Shown in pieces: positions 11,677 to 24,453 of a stretch of 64,000 bases of DNA (its first letter is position 1; the number at the start of each line of letters is the position of its first letter). Source of the stretch: Bidens hawaiensis (lineage: Eukaryota > Streptophyta > Magnoliopsida > Asterales > Asteraceae); assembly GCA_021521415.1 (NCBI GenBank), contig JAIQDT010000226.1:1300501-1364500 (forward strand), given 5' to 3'. A program made the position numbers and the translations under genes. The notes beneath the pieces were generated by a model. That model had not been told where the DNA came from and did no database searches. It saw nothing but the letters and a program-made list of their open reading frames with translations.

Positions 11677-11688
11677 TGATATCAGAGC
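11677..11688 (+). other. Primer binding site of element B
   Basis: TGATATCAGAGC lies two bases inside the 5' LTR and differs at one base from the initiator tRNA-Met complement found in elements A and D. Confidence 0.85.
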
Positions 11689-12732
11689 TTTCGGTGCTCT
11701 TTTGCTCTTGATTTTGATAGAAAATTCGTTATTAATAGACATTTAATTGTTATTTTATGATTAAGTTTAGTTTCGGTTTAATTTTGAATCGAATCATGTG
11801 TGATTTGGATTGATTTTGGATTGATTGGACTGGATTTGGGTTTGTTAAGGTATTTGTGAGGTTTGGACGATTGGAATTGGTTGTCGAGTTGTGTTTAGAT
11901 TGATTTTGGCCAGATCTGGTTTTTGCCAAGAACATAGGTTTGATTTTGATCAAATCAGATACGAATTATTGGTTAATTAATTTACGGGTTGAAGCGAATG
12001 GATTCGCGATGTGGTTACGGGTATTTTGGTAGTTTGATCGCGTAATTTGGTTGGATATTGAGTTAGTATTACAAATTTGGCGTTTGGGTTTGTGTTCTAC
12101 AATTTCCAGAAATCTGAAGATTTGAAGATTTGAAGATTTGAAGATTCAAATCTGATTCATTAACAAATCAATCTGATTCGTTAATCTTTCAACTCGATTC
12201 ATTAACATATTTATCTAATTCGCTATGAGTTTTGGTTGATTTGTTAACCAATTCGTTATACATTCTGATTCGTGTCAACTAATTCGTGTGACACGTGTCT
12301 TACCTCGAAAATTGAGTTATAACAACCTTTTCCACGTGGCATTTGTTGTCAGAAGTTTGTTACAAACCGTTGTAACAACCTGATTCGCTATAAGTTGATT
12401 CGTTATCAAATATCAATTGTAGCAGATTCGTTATCTATTTCGCTAAGCCTTCTCTTAGTAATTCGCTTAAGACATTCACCTGCTTCGTTAAACCAGTTCG
12501 TTATAAATTTTTTCTAATTCGTCAAAACTACTGTTTCCAATTCGTTACAACATTTCTGATTCGTTACCTGATCAATATTAACTTCGTTAAGGTTTGATTC
12601 GTTGTTTACTGTTCACTGTTCGTTAAAACTGTTCACAGTTCGTTAACACTATTTACAATTCGTTAATTAATCTTCAATTTTAATCCTCAAAGTTTGAAAC
12701 TTGTCAAAAAGGCTGGTATGTATGAAACATGT
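11689..12732 (+). other. Leader of element B with dispersed ATTCGTTA motifs
   Basis: I find no credible ORF. From about 12150 to 12670 there are many copies of the short motif GATTCGTTA/AATTCGTTA and mutated forms (ATTCATTA, ATTCGCTA). The same keyword occurs in the LTR hairpins and before the third ORF. The stretch 11940-12140 is plain AT-rich sequence, with a short GAAGATTT tandem at about 12115-12145. Confidence 0.75.
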
Positions 12733-12744
12733 TGATGCAACAAA

Positions 12745-15700
12745 ATGTTACAACTGGACACCGAGATCGGTTCACATTCAAAATGTCCACGTTTGATGAA
12801 ATTTAGCGATTTTGCTAAATGGGAACCTCGTTTTCGTGCTCCTCTAGGGTCAGTTCACCCTGATTGTTCATACTGTTTGGATGAGGTTTACACCGTTCCA
12901 ATGATTGGGGATGAGACTATTGGTTTTACACCTAAAGCTATCTCACAATACTCGGTTGAAGAGAAGAAAGCGTTAGGAATTGAGACAAAAGCTTATTCTA
13001 CTCTTACTATAGCTTTATCTAAAAACATTTTTCATCAAGTAGGGAGAATAAAGATTTGTGCTTCTTTATTTCAACATATCCGTATGAGAAGTATGGGAAA
13101 CACCGCTGAAAGCAAAAAGGTTATGCTCAAGTGTCAATTCAGAAACTTTAATCTGCTTAAGGGTGAGACTGTTGAAGAGATGACAACAAGGTTTAATCAT
13201 TTGATAGATGAGATGGATAAAATGAGATTGGAAACTTCTGAGATTGATAAAATTGATACCATTAAAAGTGCACTACCAAATTTCTACTCTACTTTCTTGA
13301 TGGTTTTGAAAGAGAATAATTATTTCCAAAATGAAGATTTGACGGCATCAGAATTTATGCAAAAGATCGAAGCACGAGAATATGATCTTTAATGTCAAAA
13401 GTCTTCAAAAGATAGTCAAGATCCAGCATTTTATGGTGGAAGTATGCAATTAAGTTCAACCATTTCACCTATCACTGCATTTCTCACACAAAATGCAAGT
13501 GAGAATGCAACAACCATGTATAGTGATCCAGGAGCCTGTTTCTTCACAACTGGGAATACTAGATTCTCTGGTGCTTCTGGTTCATCTAGAGGATCTGGAT
13601 CTTCATCACCCACAAATCAATTCTTGTCTCAAACAAATGTAAACATGAGAGAGGCCGAACAAAACTTTGCGTTTTGTCTGCCTTCATGACTTCATATGAG
13701 AATTTGGTTAGTAGTAAGATTGGAATGAGTGATTTGACGGATGAAGATTATGATCATATTGATCCTGATGATTTAGAACTGTGGACTTGAAGTGGAACAT
13801 GGAGATGATAGTCAGGAAAGTTAAAAAAATATATGCAGAGAAAAGGTAAAGATCTTCCATCTTTGAACAAGAAATTAAGGTTTGATAAATTAAAGGTCAA
13901 GTGCTGCAATTGTCAAGAGTTTGGGCATTTTGCCAAAGAATTTGATAAGTGTAAAAAGGAGTATACCGGTCCCAGAAAGCAATATCAAAACTCATCGGGA
14001 AAGAGTGGTAATGATGCAGGAAAGTCTTCTGGAGGTAAATCATCATCTTCTGGATCTCAAGCAATGTTATCCAACATAGATGGTGATGACTAGTAACAAA
14101 GGCTACTATGTGGTAACAGTCAATCAAATTTGGCAATGCTTGGATTTCCTAAGTACTTTCAAGATTCAAGTGGAAGTGAACTATCTTCTGATGCTGATAT
14201 TGAGTCTGAATCTGATGATTCAAGTGAATAGCCTCCAACTACTTTCTCTTGTATGGCAAAGATTAGTGATTCAACCTCATCTGCTTACATGGCTAAGCAA
14301 AATGAGGTTAGTACTTCTACTTCTAAATTATCATATGCTGATTGTAAGACCAATAAGTCTAAGATAGATGCCTTGAAACTTCAAAATGATAATTTGCTAA
14401 ACAAATTGTCTCGTTAAAAGATACTTATAGGCAATCCTTGACCTCTCAAATGAATTCAAGAGAGAAAATTGAGGCTTTAACTATAAGTAATCATGATCTT
14501 AAGGCTGAGTTATCGGTGAAAATGACCATCATTAATCAAAAATTTCAAGAAATCTAGAAACATAGATCAAAGATAACCGAGCTTGAAAATGAGGTTCTTG
14601 ATTTAAAGAACAAATTGGGCAAATTCAGAAATTCCTCCTTTTTGCTAAATGAAATAATTGAAGTATCTGGTATGCAAAAAGATTCAAAGAAAGGAATAGG
14701 TTTTGTTGAGATTCCACCACCTTTTCATAATGATTACAAACCAAATCCTTTTGCTAAAAAGGAAAAGGATGTGATTGTTAAAGAATCTGTGATTCCTGAA
14801 AAAGCAAAACCAGTTAAACCTGAAACTGTTAAAGTCAAATCTTCAATTCAGAAACCTCATGTTCAAAGCAAAAAGTTTTTGTTGAAAATGTTGACAAAGT
14901 CATCATTGAGGATGTGTTCGAACCTGAAATCATACACAAGAACAAGAATATTCCTAGTTCTAATCACATACTTTGTTAACCTCATGAATTTGAGGAGGCT
15001 GTGTATGGTTCGCACACAACTCAAGTAAAACAGGATACTCATGTTAATGTCAAACCAGTGAGGGCTAAGAAACCAGGAAAACCCAAATTTCTGATGAGGA
15101 TTTGTTGCGTTTCATAAATCCAACTGTTTCTAAGCCAATGGTAGAGTATTTAAATTAAAGGGGATAGACACAATGTTCACTGAGAAAGACATTCCAATAA
15201 GTATCATTAAACCAGAACTTATTGAGAGTGTATTTCAAAATGAAACTTCCAAGATTCAAGATCTTGAATGTCGGTATGCTCAAGCGAAAACATCAGCTTC
15301 ATTTGATCCATTGACTAAAGCAAAGCAAGTTTTAAAACAGGCTAAGAAAGTTCAATTCGTAAAGTCAACTGGAACAGATACTTTGAAAAGATTTTCAAAT
15401 TGTTCTGATTTAGATTTTTATTTGAAAAAGAAATCTGAGTTATCTGATGATTTTGCTAAGAGCATGACCAAAAATGTGAGTCATCATCAATCTTCTGTGT
15501 CATATGTTCCAACTAATTCTCAACATAATCATGTGGACATGCGAAGCTGTTTCCTTTGCGGTCAACAAGGTCATGTAGTGAGAAATTGTGGCCAAAAGAG
15601 CTATCAGAATCTTCACCCTTTTATCAAGGACCATTCCAAACCGGTTCCTTTGATAAAGGAGATTCTGAAGCGACATGCGTCGCATGATGATGATACTCAT

Positions 15701-15772
15701 ATTATGTTCTCTAACGTGAATCCTCGAAAAGTTGTTTATATGAATGAAACTCATGGTTCTGTTAAACCAAAG
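12745..15772 (+). pseudogene. gag: gag of sirevirus B, decayed, interrupted by element C (continues 24235-24428)
   Basis: The Gag N-terminal region (12745-13392) contains a UBN2/Gag-like helical domain aligning with that of element D (AKWEPRF versus AWKDRFE; ETVEEMTTRFNHL). The frame then breaks repeatedly. A first zinc knuckle near 13902 reads CCNCQEFGHFAKEF, its last Cys lost to Phe. A second at about 15545, CFLCGQQGHVVRNC, is intact. Between them is a Lys/Glu-rich, probably coiled-coil region. Element C sits at 15773-24234. Downstream, 24235-24428 continues gag and stops with TGA just before the protease, as element D stops with TAA at the same place. Confidence 0.88.
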
Positions 15773-18700
15773 TGTAACACCCCGTAACCGCAGCGGAAAC
15801 GTAAACGGGATGCAACAGACACCTCTGATATCAACCACATTGTTTATAAAGAAAACTGAATACATTAATATGCTTCAAATTACATTATCTTGTATTTCAT
15901 TACCGTCTAGGTGATACACACATCATACAATACGATACACAATTCTATTTGTTATAATGTATCCTAATATCCTGCACGCAAATCTTACACACATCAAGCA
16001 CTTAGCACGTAAGCAATCACTTCATCTTAGTTGTACCTGAAAAGCATGTGAGAAAACGGGTCAACTACGAATAGTTTGTGAGTTTCACAATTTGAGTAAA
16101 CCATGATAAATCCATATCATAATATAATATTATCTGGGGACACTGTTAACCCAGTACTGTACCCACTCCGGGGACAACGTTAACCCGGAAACACTTCCAA
16201 AGACATCTGGGGACACTGTTAACCCAGAACACTTCCAATGACATCTGGGGACACTGTTAACCCAGAACACTGTTGCGGGACCTTACAATATTAACAACTC
16301 AGACAATTACCATCTTAGTACATTTCCGTACGATTCCCGTACAATAAACAATATATATAAATCCACGCAAATCCATGCGTTCAGTAAAATCCACGCAAAT
16401 CCAAGCGTTCACTATGTACTTAAATATTTCAGTAGTAACATGCTTCCGCCCCGGGAAAACATTTAAAACAATTCAGAAAATGGGGCTCGTGAAACTCACC
16501 TTAGCACATGCAAGCAGGTAACAACAATCAATATCAGTTAACCCGTCCAATCTGTAATATGATCCCTACGATCATTACTATACACTCATTATTAATATAA
16601 CTTTAATCGTATCAACCGGTACATCTGGGGACACTGTTAACCCAGTCCTGTACTCATTCCGGGGGCAATGTTAACCCAGAAACACTTTTCCGGACTCAGA
16701 TTGTGATATCGTTTAGAGTTCCATGGTCACAATTGCTATTAGACTTTTTTCTCGTTTTGCGTGCCTAGCACGATTATCCGTTTTTATGTTTCAAAAATGA
16801 GTTTGGTCACACACGACCCGAAAATAGTGGTTGTCTGATAATTTAATTTAAAATGTGAAATTATAGCTCGGTTTAGACGTCCCGATTGGCCGCGGGACCC
16901 GTTTCCGTCTTTGGCGTACCGGAAACTGTTAAAATAGGTTAAAATTACTCAAATCATCCGAATTATTTTTGGATGATTTATTTTTACTTGTTTAACTCAT
17001 TCATATGAAAATAGTTCATTTTTAGGGTTTTTATACACCAGTCAGCTCGCTTAAGCGAACTTCACCGGTTTACGCGTTTTAACTTTAAAAGTTTGATAAT
17101 TAGCACGATTAATTATCCGTTTACTCTCGGATCTTAAAATTTTGGACAAATCACTTTTTAACAGTGGGGAATTTTATAAAAATATTTCCAGAATTAATTC
17201 TTATATTTAAAATTTATTTATCTATTTTTAAACACCATTTAAACACTAAATATGTCGTAAATACCAAACGATCTTTGAAAAATCCCAAACTTTTCCAGGA
17301 TATCCCCTGCCATCCACATAGTCCCCTGTAATTTTTCCAGAACCAAAATCTTCTTTTACATGCCCTTTTTACCAAAACCGAGCTAGAAATCCCTAGAACT
17401 CGTTTAACCGAAAAGCCTACTTAGACTTCTCCAACGGACCTAAACTTTTGTGTGTGACTTATACATGATATGAAAAGCTTATCTGCAATTTTCCAGAATT
17501 TTTCATGATATTTAACTATTTTTCACCATTTTTGGCCAAAACCGAGCATTAAATTCACCAAATATTCATCCTTTATCCAAAAATTACCAAAAATTCACAG
17601 AACTCTTATTTTCATGTGTAGAACATCCCTGAAAAATTTCATGACCTAACTCTAAACGACCAACAATCTGTCCAAAAACACATACACCGACATAAACCGA
17701 ATATACCTTTCGTTTTCCGCCACTACAAGCTACAAACTCGTCTTTCCGCCTTATCTACTACTAAATACAGAGCCAACAAACAACATACCACAATACCAAG
17801 CAAGTTACACTCACGATCAAGCCTCTTACACTATAGTTTTGGTTATTGTTTCAAAACTAAAGTTTAAACCGTAAAAATTCGTTTTCGGTTCGTTTAACTC
17901 CTTTCTTGGACCAAGATCCCTTGTATAATCCGTATACATCACTTGATCATGCAAGTATCAGTTTTCATCTTTGAAACCTCATTTTCTTGCAAATAAACTC
18001 AAGAAACGAAGATGGAACGTAAATAACTCAACCTTTACCTCGGTTTTCTTGCTCCAAGTCTCGGGTTTTAGCTCATGAGATTGAGAGGAAGTGATGAAGA
18101 TTGTTGATTGTTGTTTGAAAAAAGAAAAAAAAAAGAAAATGATGCTAAGGGAGGCCGATCGGAATTATCAAGGGGTGGGGTGGGGCCCACTCCTTCATTC
18201 TTGGCCACACATTCGGATTACGCAATCTGGATAATGTTGTGGATAATCTGGTTCAGTTCGTTTTTCGGTTAAACGTTTAATTCCGCTCAAAACGAGGCCT
18301 AAACGGTCGTTTTTCGACTTAAAAATAAAATTTATATAAAACCGATTTAAAAACTTAAACCATGACATTTATTAACTTAAAACATCATAGTATTAATAAT
18401 TGTGCATCTTTTTCGGCTTGATCGATCATCTCTTGCTCGGTTTGGTATTAAAGGTTTCGTTTAACGTACCGAAGTACTATTAAATCGAAATCCTTTTTCT
18501 GTGCTTTAATCCACTTATCCCGAAGCTTTAATACTTCGTAACATCACTAAATATCATATATCTCGTCTATAATTGAACCCTCGTTTCATTCGGGTTTCAA
18601 TAACTATCGATCGATTGATCGCATATTCAATACGGTGAATTATATATTCACGTACAATCAGTACAATGAACCATGTATTCTCGTATGATTACTATGGTAA

Positions 18701-18778
18701 TTCATGTACCCGACATTAAATATGACGTAACTACAGTCTACCGGTTAGGGTATACCTGGTTTCGTCGGAATCGTTACA
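15773..18778 (-). repeat. 3' LTR of element C, 3006 bp
   Basis: Read on the minus strand it starts TGTAACGATTCC and ends GGGGTGTTACA, like the LTR of A. Copies of the CTGGGTTAACAGTGTCCCC core lie at about 16134-16275 and 16626-16680, with a spacer unlike that of A. Other conserved blocks include the CGAGCCCC region near 16485 and the TTCGGGTCGTGTGTGACC region near 16810. Confidence 0.94.
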
Positions 18779-18792
18779 TTCTCCCCCGTTAA
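18779..18792 (-). other. Polypurine tract of element C
   Basis: On the minus strand the sequence reads TAACGGGGGAGAA directly before the LTR, the same arrangement and nearly the same bases as in A. Confidence 0.88.
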
Positions 18793-18829
18793 GAAATTTC
18801 GTCCTCGAAATTTTACTCGCCCACTATCC

Positions 18830-21800
18830 CTTTTCGAGAGAAAGGTGGGGGGGTTTTTCCTTCAGAATTCACCCTCGCGTTACTAGGTATAATCTGGTCC
18901 TCGCTGTGAATTCCACTTAGTCTTGATCAATAAAGCTTGGTGTGTCCAAACTGTTTAGTTTTCCCGTCTACTATCTCTAAGGAATTATTTATGATATCAA
19001 GTATGACTTCTATGAGTACTTCCATTACTAGTACTTTCGTTGCCTCACCGCTTAGGTACTTTTCAATCCGTATACATGGCAAAACATCATGTATAGTACT
19101 TAGCCCCTGGAGTACTTTAATCGATAAACTAAATGACCAATCATGGAGATAGTCTCATGAGGTCCAATATATTAAGGAGCTATTTTCGGTTTTGCTAAAC
19201 CTCATATCACCTCTCGAAGGTGATGCCCTAAAAAAATGCCTTGTCACCTCTTTCCAGTGACAATGGTTTCCTTTGAAGGTTGGCATAAATCCTTTGCCAA
19301 TCTCGCGCTGCTTTCAACTTATCTTAAATATTATAAATCCGATTGGTTGTTTCTCGAATCAATTCAAATCTTATGGCTTGATCGACACCCATTTTCAATT
19401 TAACAAATTGGTGATAACTACTTCACCCATAGAAAGCTTCAAGCTCTCGATGCTTCCTTCCCCTCCTTCCAATAATGGAAGTAGGATGACTATTTCGATC
19501 TGAGATCATTGAAAATGGTACTCAACGACGAGATACCATTTCCCCATCAGGAATTTGGGCGAGAATTCATTGTGGTAATCGTCATAGATTGGAATGAAAT
19601 GCGAGGATTGGTTAATCGATCCGCGATTACCCAATTTACCTCATGCCTTTTATATATCTTGGGAATTTGCGTCCCGAAATCCATTGTAATTTATTCCCAC
19701 TATCATTGGCGAATGTTCTGTCGTTGTGGCATTCCCTAGGGTTTTCGGTATGCAGCCTTATCTCTTGCATAACTTAAATTTTCACCAACATACGTAGCCA
19801 TATCTTTCTCCACACTCGGTTATTGATAAAATCCTTTCAGATATTCATATCATCAATAGTCTAATCCGATCCCGGATGTATGGAATATTTCGATCTATGA
19901 GCTTCGTCCATGATTAATTCCCGAAGGTCATGGAGGGTCGGGATCCAAACCCGATTTTTGAAATAGAGAATTTCGTACTCGCGCTGTTCGAAATTCTTCT
20001 TATTGCCGTAAAGTCCCTCGTTTTCCATTTGTTCCTCTTTCAACGCCTCACGTTGAGCGACTCGAATGAAATCCGAAAGGTTCGACTGGACTATCATCCC
20101 CAGCGCTCGCACACGCAATGGTTTAACTCGATCTTTCCTACTCAAGGCATCGGCTACGACGTTAGCCTTGCCGGGGTGATAACGGATGTCACAGTCATAG
20201 TCGCTTAACAACTCGACCCATCTTCGTTGCCTCATATTCAGTTCTTTCTGATCGAATATGTGTTGCAAACTTTTATGATCGTTGAAGATGGTGCACTTCG
20301 TATCGTAGAGACAATGTCTCCACGTTTTAAGTGCGTAGATAACCGCTCCCAATTCTAAGTCGTGAGTAGTGTAATTTTACTCGTGTACTTTTAACTGTCG
20401 GGAAACATAGGCTATAACCTTAATATACTGCGTCAACACGCATCCTAACCCTTTACGCGATGCATCATAATACGCGACAAAACCATCGTCTCCATCGGGG
20501 AGACTTAAAATCGGCGCTTGGCACAATTTTAATGGTTTCTATCTTATTTGGATCTTTGTGAAATCTTTGTTGCTTTACAACATGACCAAGGGATTATGCC
20601 TTCTTTATTCAAAATCACATTTTGAAAACTTCGCATATAGCTCTTCTTGTTTTAACACTTCCACAATTTTCCTTAATCGTCATTCGTGCTCTTCTTTACG
20701 TTGCGAATATATCAAAATATCATCAATGAATGCTATGACAAATTTGTCAAAGTAAGGTTTACAGACTCGATTCATGAGTTCTATGAATACTGCCTGCGCA
20801 TTTGTTAACCCGAACGGCATGAATAAGAATTCATAATGGCCGTAGCGAGTCCGCAACGCTGTTGCTGCAACGTCCTCCTCTTGGATTTTTCATTTGGTGA
20901 TAACTATATATAAGATCAATTTTCTAAAGATAAATCGCCCTTTGCTGTTGGTTAAACAGATCATTTACTTCGAAGAAGTGAATACCTATTCTTGATCGTC
21001 ACTTTATTCAATTCTCCCTAATCAACACATATCCTAACACTTACGTCCTTCATTTCCCAATTAAAACTGGTGCATCCCATGGTGACTAACTAGGTCATAT
21101 AAAATCTTATCCAACAATTCTTGTAACTGATTGGATAATTCTTGCATCTCGGACGGTGCAAGTCGGTAGGGTGCTTTAGCAACAGGGCCAGCTTGAGACA
21201 TTAAATAGATTCTGCATTCGACCTGTCGGTTTGGCGGTAATTCAGGAAGTTCTTCTGGGAAAACTTGTGGAAATTCGCGTACCACCGGGGTATCTTCTAT
21301 ATGTTTTCTTTTAAATCGTACACTTTTCTCTGTATCTAATCGCTTCATCGTCCGAAAGAGAGCTTCCAATCATCTTCTTCTCATATTTGATTTCAGCTTC
21401 ATGTTGAGTTAGCCAATCCATGTTAACTATTACGTTAAAACTCCTTAACTTTACTGGTCGTAGGTCAATAAGGAAAGGTTAATCGTTCAGAATAATAGGA
21501 CAATTCTGAACCATTTAGTTAACCATTAGGGATTTACCCTTAGCGACTCTACAGTATCGGGGTCTATAGTTTCACTAATCGGTATCTTTCCAAATGATAG
21601 GAGGTTAACAGGAACTAGCTTCTATCGGCAACCGCAAAAATATCACTGAAGCCTATTGATTTAAAACTACAACATACTTAATACCACCTTTGAATCATGA
21701 CGTACTTTATTCGAATTCTCGGCTCCTTGCTTGATCAAAGGTTGATGCTTGTCCTGAGGTTCGTCTTCCAATGACACCTTGGTTCAACTTTGGGCAATTT

Positions 21801-22890
21801 CTCTTGAAACGTTCTGTACTGCCACATTCATAGCAAGTACAACTGTTAGGCATAATTTAGTCTCTTTGAATGGATTGTTATTGAAGTTGTTGGTTTCGGA
21901 GTGGTTGTACACGAATGGGTTGGGGTTGCCGGTTCACACGGCTTCAATTGGTTCTACAATTGGGGCATTACGTCCATCTTTACCACACCTATGGTCTACT
22001 ATTACTCGACATTCTTCTTCCTACTTATTCAAAGTCTATCTTGCACCATGCCTTTATCACTTCTCTTCTTTAACACTCGACGTCTCACCCAACGTCCTTC
22101 CAGTCCACTTCCCATAGAGTAAAATATATCAATGCTGGCTTGCGACACAACCCTTTCAAAGGTTGTATATTTTACAGGATTGACTATACTCTTTATCGAT
22201 GGAGTTAGTCCCCAATATTGCGCTCACTTCGCTTAGTTTCAGGAGTAATTAGCCATGTTACCAAACATGACAATTCCTTCAAACGATTAGCGTTTTCTAA
22301 GTGATCTGCATACAACATTTCTATCTTCCATAATTCAGTTTCCAATCTCTGAACTTAATTACTCGAATAAAAGTGCTCTAGCACAAGAATTTTAAATTCC
22401 GACCACATCATCTGAGCAAAAATTTTCTATCTATTATTTTGTACCATCGTGTTCCATCACAATACAACATAATCTACCAACATATCTGTAGCATACTTCA
22501 CTACACAATGTTCTAGACTCTTACCAATATCCTTAACCATTTCGATCTTTTCTATCCACTCGCTAATCTATTCCTCCCTTTACCATCAGCAAACTATTAA
22601 TAATCCCCTTAATACAACCGATAAACATATCCTTCATACCGGATCTAATTCATTACGACTACTATTCATGTTTAGTATATAACTAATACTTGTAGTCATA
22701 ATAGCATTCGGTGGGACATTATCACTCTTAGTAAAACCACTAAGAATTGAAATATTCATAATCATGTGATTGCTCGCTCTATAATTCTGCGATCACATTT
22801 GCATCAACACTAGCAGTGATCTGTGATACTACATTCGGTATCATCATCTGCTATCTTTGAGCAATCAACTGAATCATATCAATCTCCATC
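18830..22890 (-). pseudogene. gag-pol: Decayed gag-pol of element C
   Basis: From the 3' end back: remnants of the chromodomain-like end near 18880-18930 (WNSQRGPDYT on the minus strand), a broken integrase (about 18950-19860), an open RT/RNaseH stretch 20352-19861 ([32 protein letters not shown]), RT with an FIDD site readable near 20720 on the minus strand, and the protease-RT junction 21369-21061 ([16 protein letters not shown]). Gag remnants extend to about 22885, where the minus strand resembles the Gag start of A (QLIAQ). Many stops and frameshifts make it non-functional. Confidence 0.88.
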
Positions 22891-23696
22891 ATTGGAGTTA
22901 CTCTTTTTATGTCATTCTGCCGTACTCATCCCGTACGCAGTAATCAATACTAATCTCACCGTATAACTCGTTACCAGTTCAATCATAACAGCAGGTACAC
23001 ATACACACCAAATATTATCATACATATTACACATATCAGTATCTAGTATATATGTCCCACAAGTATAATAACATATGGACTTAACCTGACGTCGGTTAAC
23101 TTTTAAATACGCTTCATAACCCTTGTCACCAACTGACATAGAGATCTTCTCAACAAAGATCAATGTTTAATATGCTTGATTTCAATATCCGTCTGCATGT
23201 CAGCATAACCGATACATGCTCACCGTGAGCACCAAACGATTACATACCACGGAGTTATAATATCCGTGTTTATTCGTATATCCGGCATACACAGTATACC
23301 TCCTACGAACGAACAACCAACTATGCTATAATGATTCCAACACTTCTTTGTGTATAGGTAATCATTCTATTCGAGCATACATGGGTGTAAACATCTAACG
23401 GATGTAAGGATAACGTAGGGAGTTGCAAGGTTCAAGGTAATTGCGCAACATGGGTTGCCTTCAAATATTATTAATTACTATTATGGGAAACTCTACACTT
23501 GCTCAGTCAATGTCCTCAGGCGTTCTAGGTTTGCTAAAATCGGTAATTCTCGATCTGAAGTTGGTCTGTCTCATATATATTATTTTATTTTATTTTATTT
23601 ATTTACTCCTTTACCTTAATGGAATAAGAATGGGTTCAGGTACAGGTCCATCCGTACGTGAGGGTCGACGGTGCGGGTGAACACAGGGGGTTGTTA
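22891..23696 (-). other. Leader of element C and sequence of unknown origin at the deletion point
   Basis: I find no counterpart of the extra ORF of A and no primer binding site. The segment about 23400-23690, with a TTTTA-rich run at 23580-23610, does not match A. It ends abruptly where LTR homology begins at 23697. A deletion has removed the PBS and about 2.47 kb of the 5' LTR, perhaps with filler sequence. Confidence 0.6.
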
Positions 23697-24234
23697 GGAT
23701 AATCTGGTTCAGTTCGTTTTTCGGTTAAACGTTTAATTCCGCTCAAAACGAGGCCTAAACGGTCGTTTTTCGGCTTAAAAATAAAATTTATATAAAACCG
23801 ATTTAAAAACTTAAACCATGACATTTATTAACTTAAAACATCATAGTATTAATAATTGTGCATCTTTTTCGGCTTGATCGATCATCTCTTGCTCGGTTTG
23901 GTATTAAAGGTTTCGTTTAACGTACCGACGTACTATTAAATCGAAATCCTTTTTCTGTGCTTTAATCCACTTATCCCGAAGCTTTAATACTTCGTAACAT
24001 CACTAAATATCATATATCTCGTCTATAATTGAACCCTCGATTCATTCGGGTTTCAATAACTATCGATCGATTGATCGCATATTCAATACGGTGAATTATA
24101 TATTCACGTACAATCAGTACAATGAACCATGTATTCTCGTATGATTACTATGGTAATTCATGTACCCGACATTAAATATGACGTAAATACAGTCTACCGG
24201 TTAGGGTATACCTGGTTTCGTCGGAATCGTTACA
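23697..24234 (-). repeat. Truncated 5' LTR of element C, 538 bp
   Basis: It matches 18241-18778 end to end, without length difference and with about four substitutions. In element orientation the first 538 bp of the LTR remain and the rest, with the PBS, is gone. Confidence 0.94.
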
Positions 24235-24453
24235 CAAAGTTTATTCCAACTGAAACGTTATGCAAAAATGTAAATTCAAATGTAATTCAAGCTGCGTATC
24301 TAAGACGAAAGTCCAAGAAACCTGTAACTTATTCTCAAGTTGCTGAACAACAGTCGAATTCAACTAAGTTTAACTTTTCTCAAGAAAATCAAAAGGTGCC
24401 CAAGATCGAGGTCTGGCTGCCTTTTTGAACTAATCATTTTCGTTTGTGTGTAG

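Larger units (their letters stand above)
15773..24234 (-). mobile_element. Element C: gypsy chromovirus of the same family as A, decayed, TSD CAAAG
   Basis: CAAAG duplications flank it (15768-15772 and 24235-24239). In element orientation it reads truncated 5' LTR (24234-23697), leader, gag, pol, polypurine tract and full 3' LTR (18778-15773). The overlapping 538 bp of the two LTRs have the same length and about four visible differences. The interior is badly broken and a 163-aa RNaseH segment is about 90% identical to A. The contrast suggests C moved while already defective. Confidence 0.93.

Noticed and set aside
22912..23163. 83-aa minus-strand ORF in element C as a counterpart of the extra ORF of A
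   Set aside because: Composition and sequence are unlike the 557-1156 protein and there is no C-terminal hydrophobic segment.
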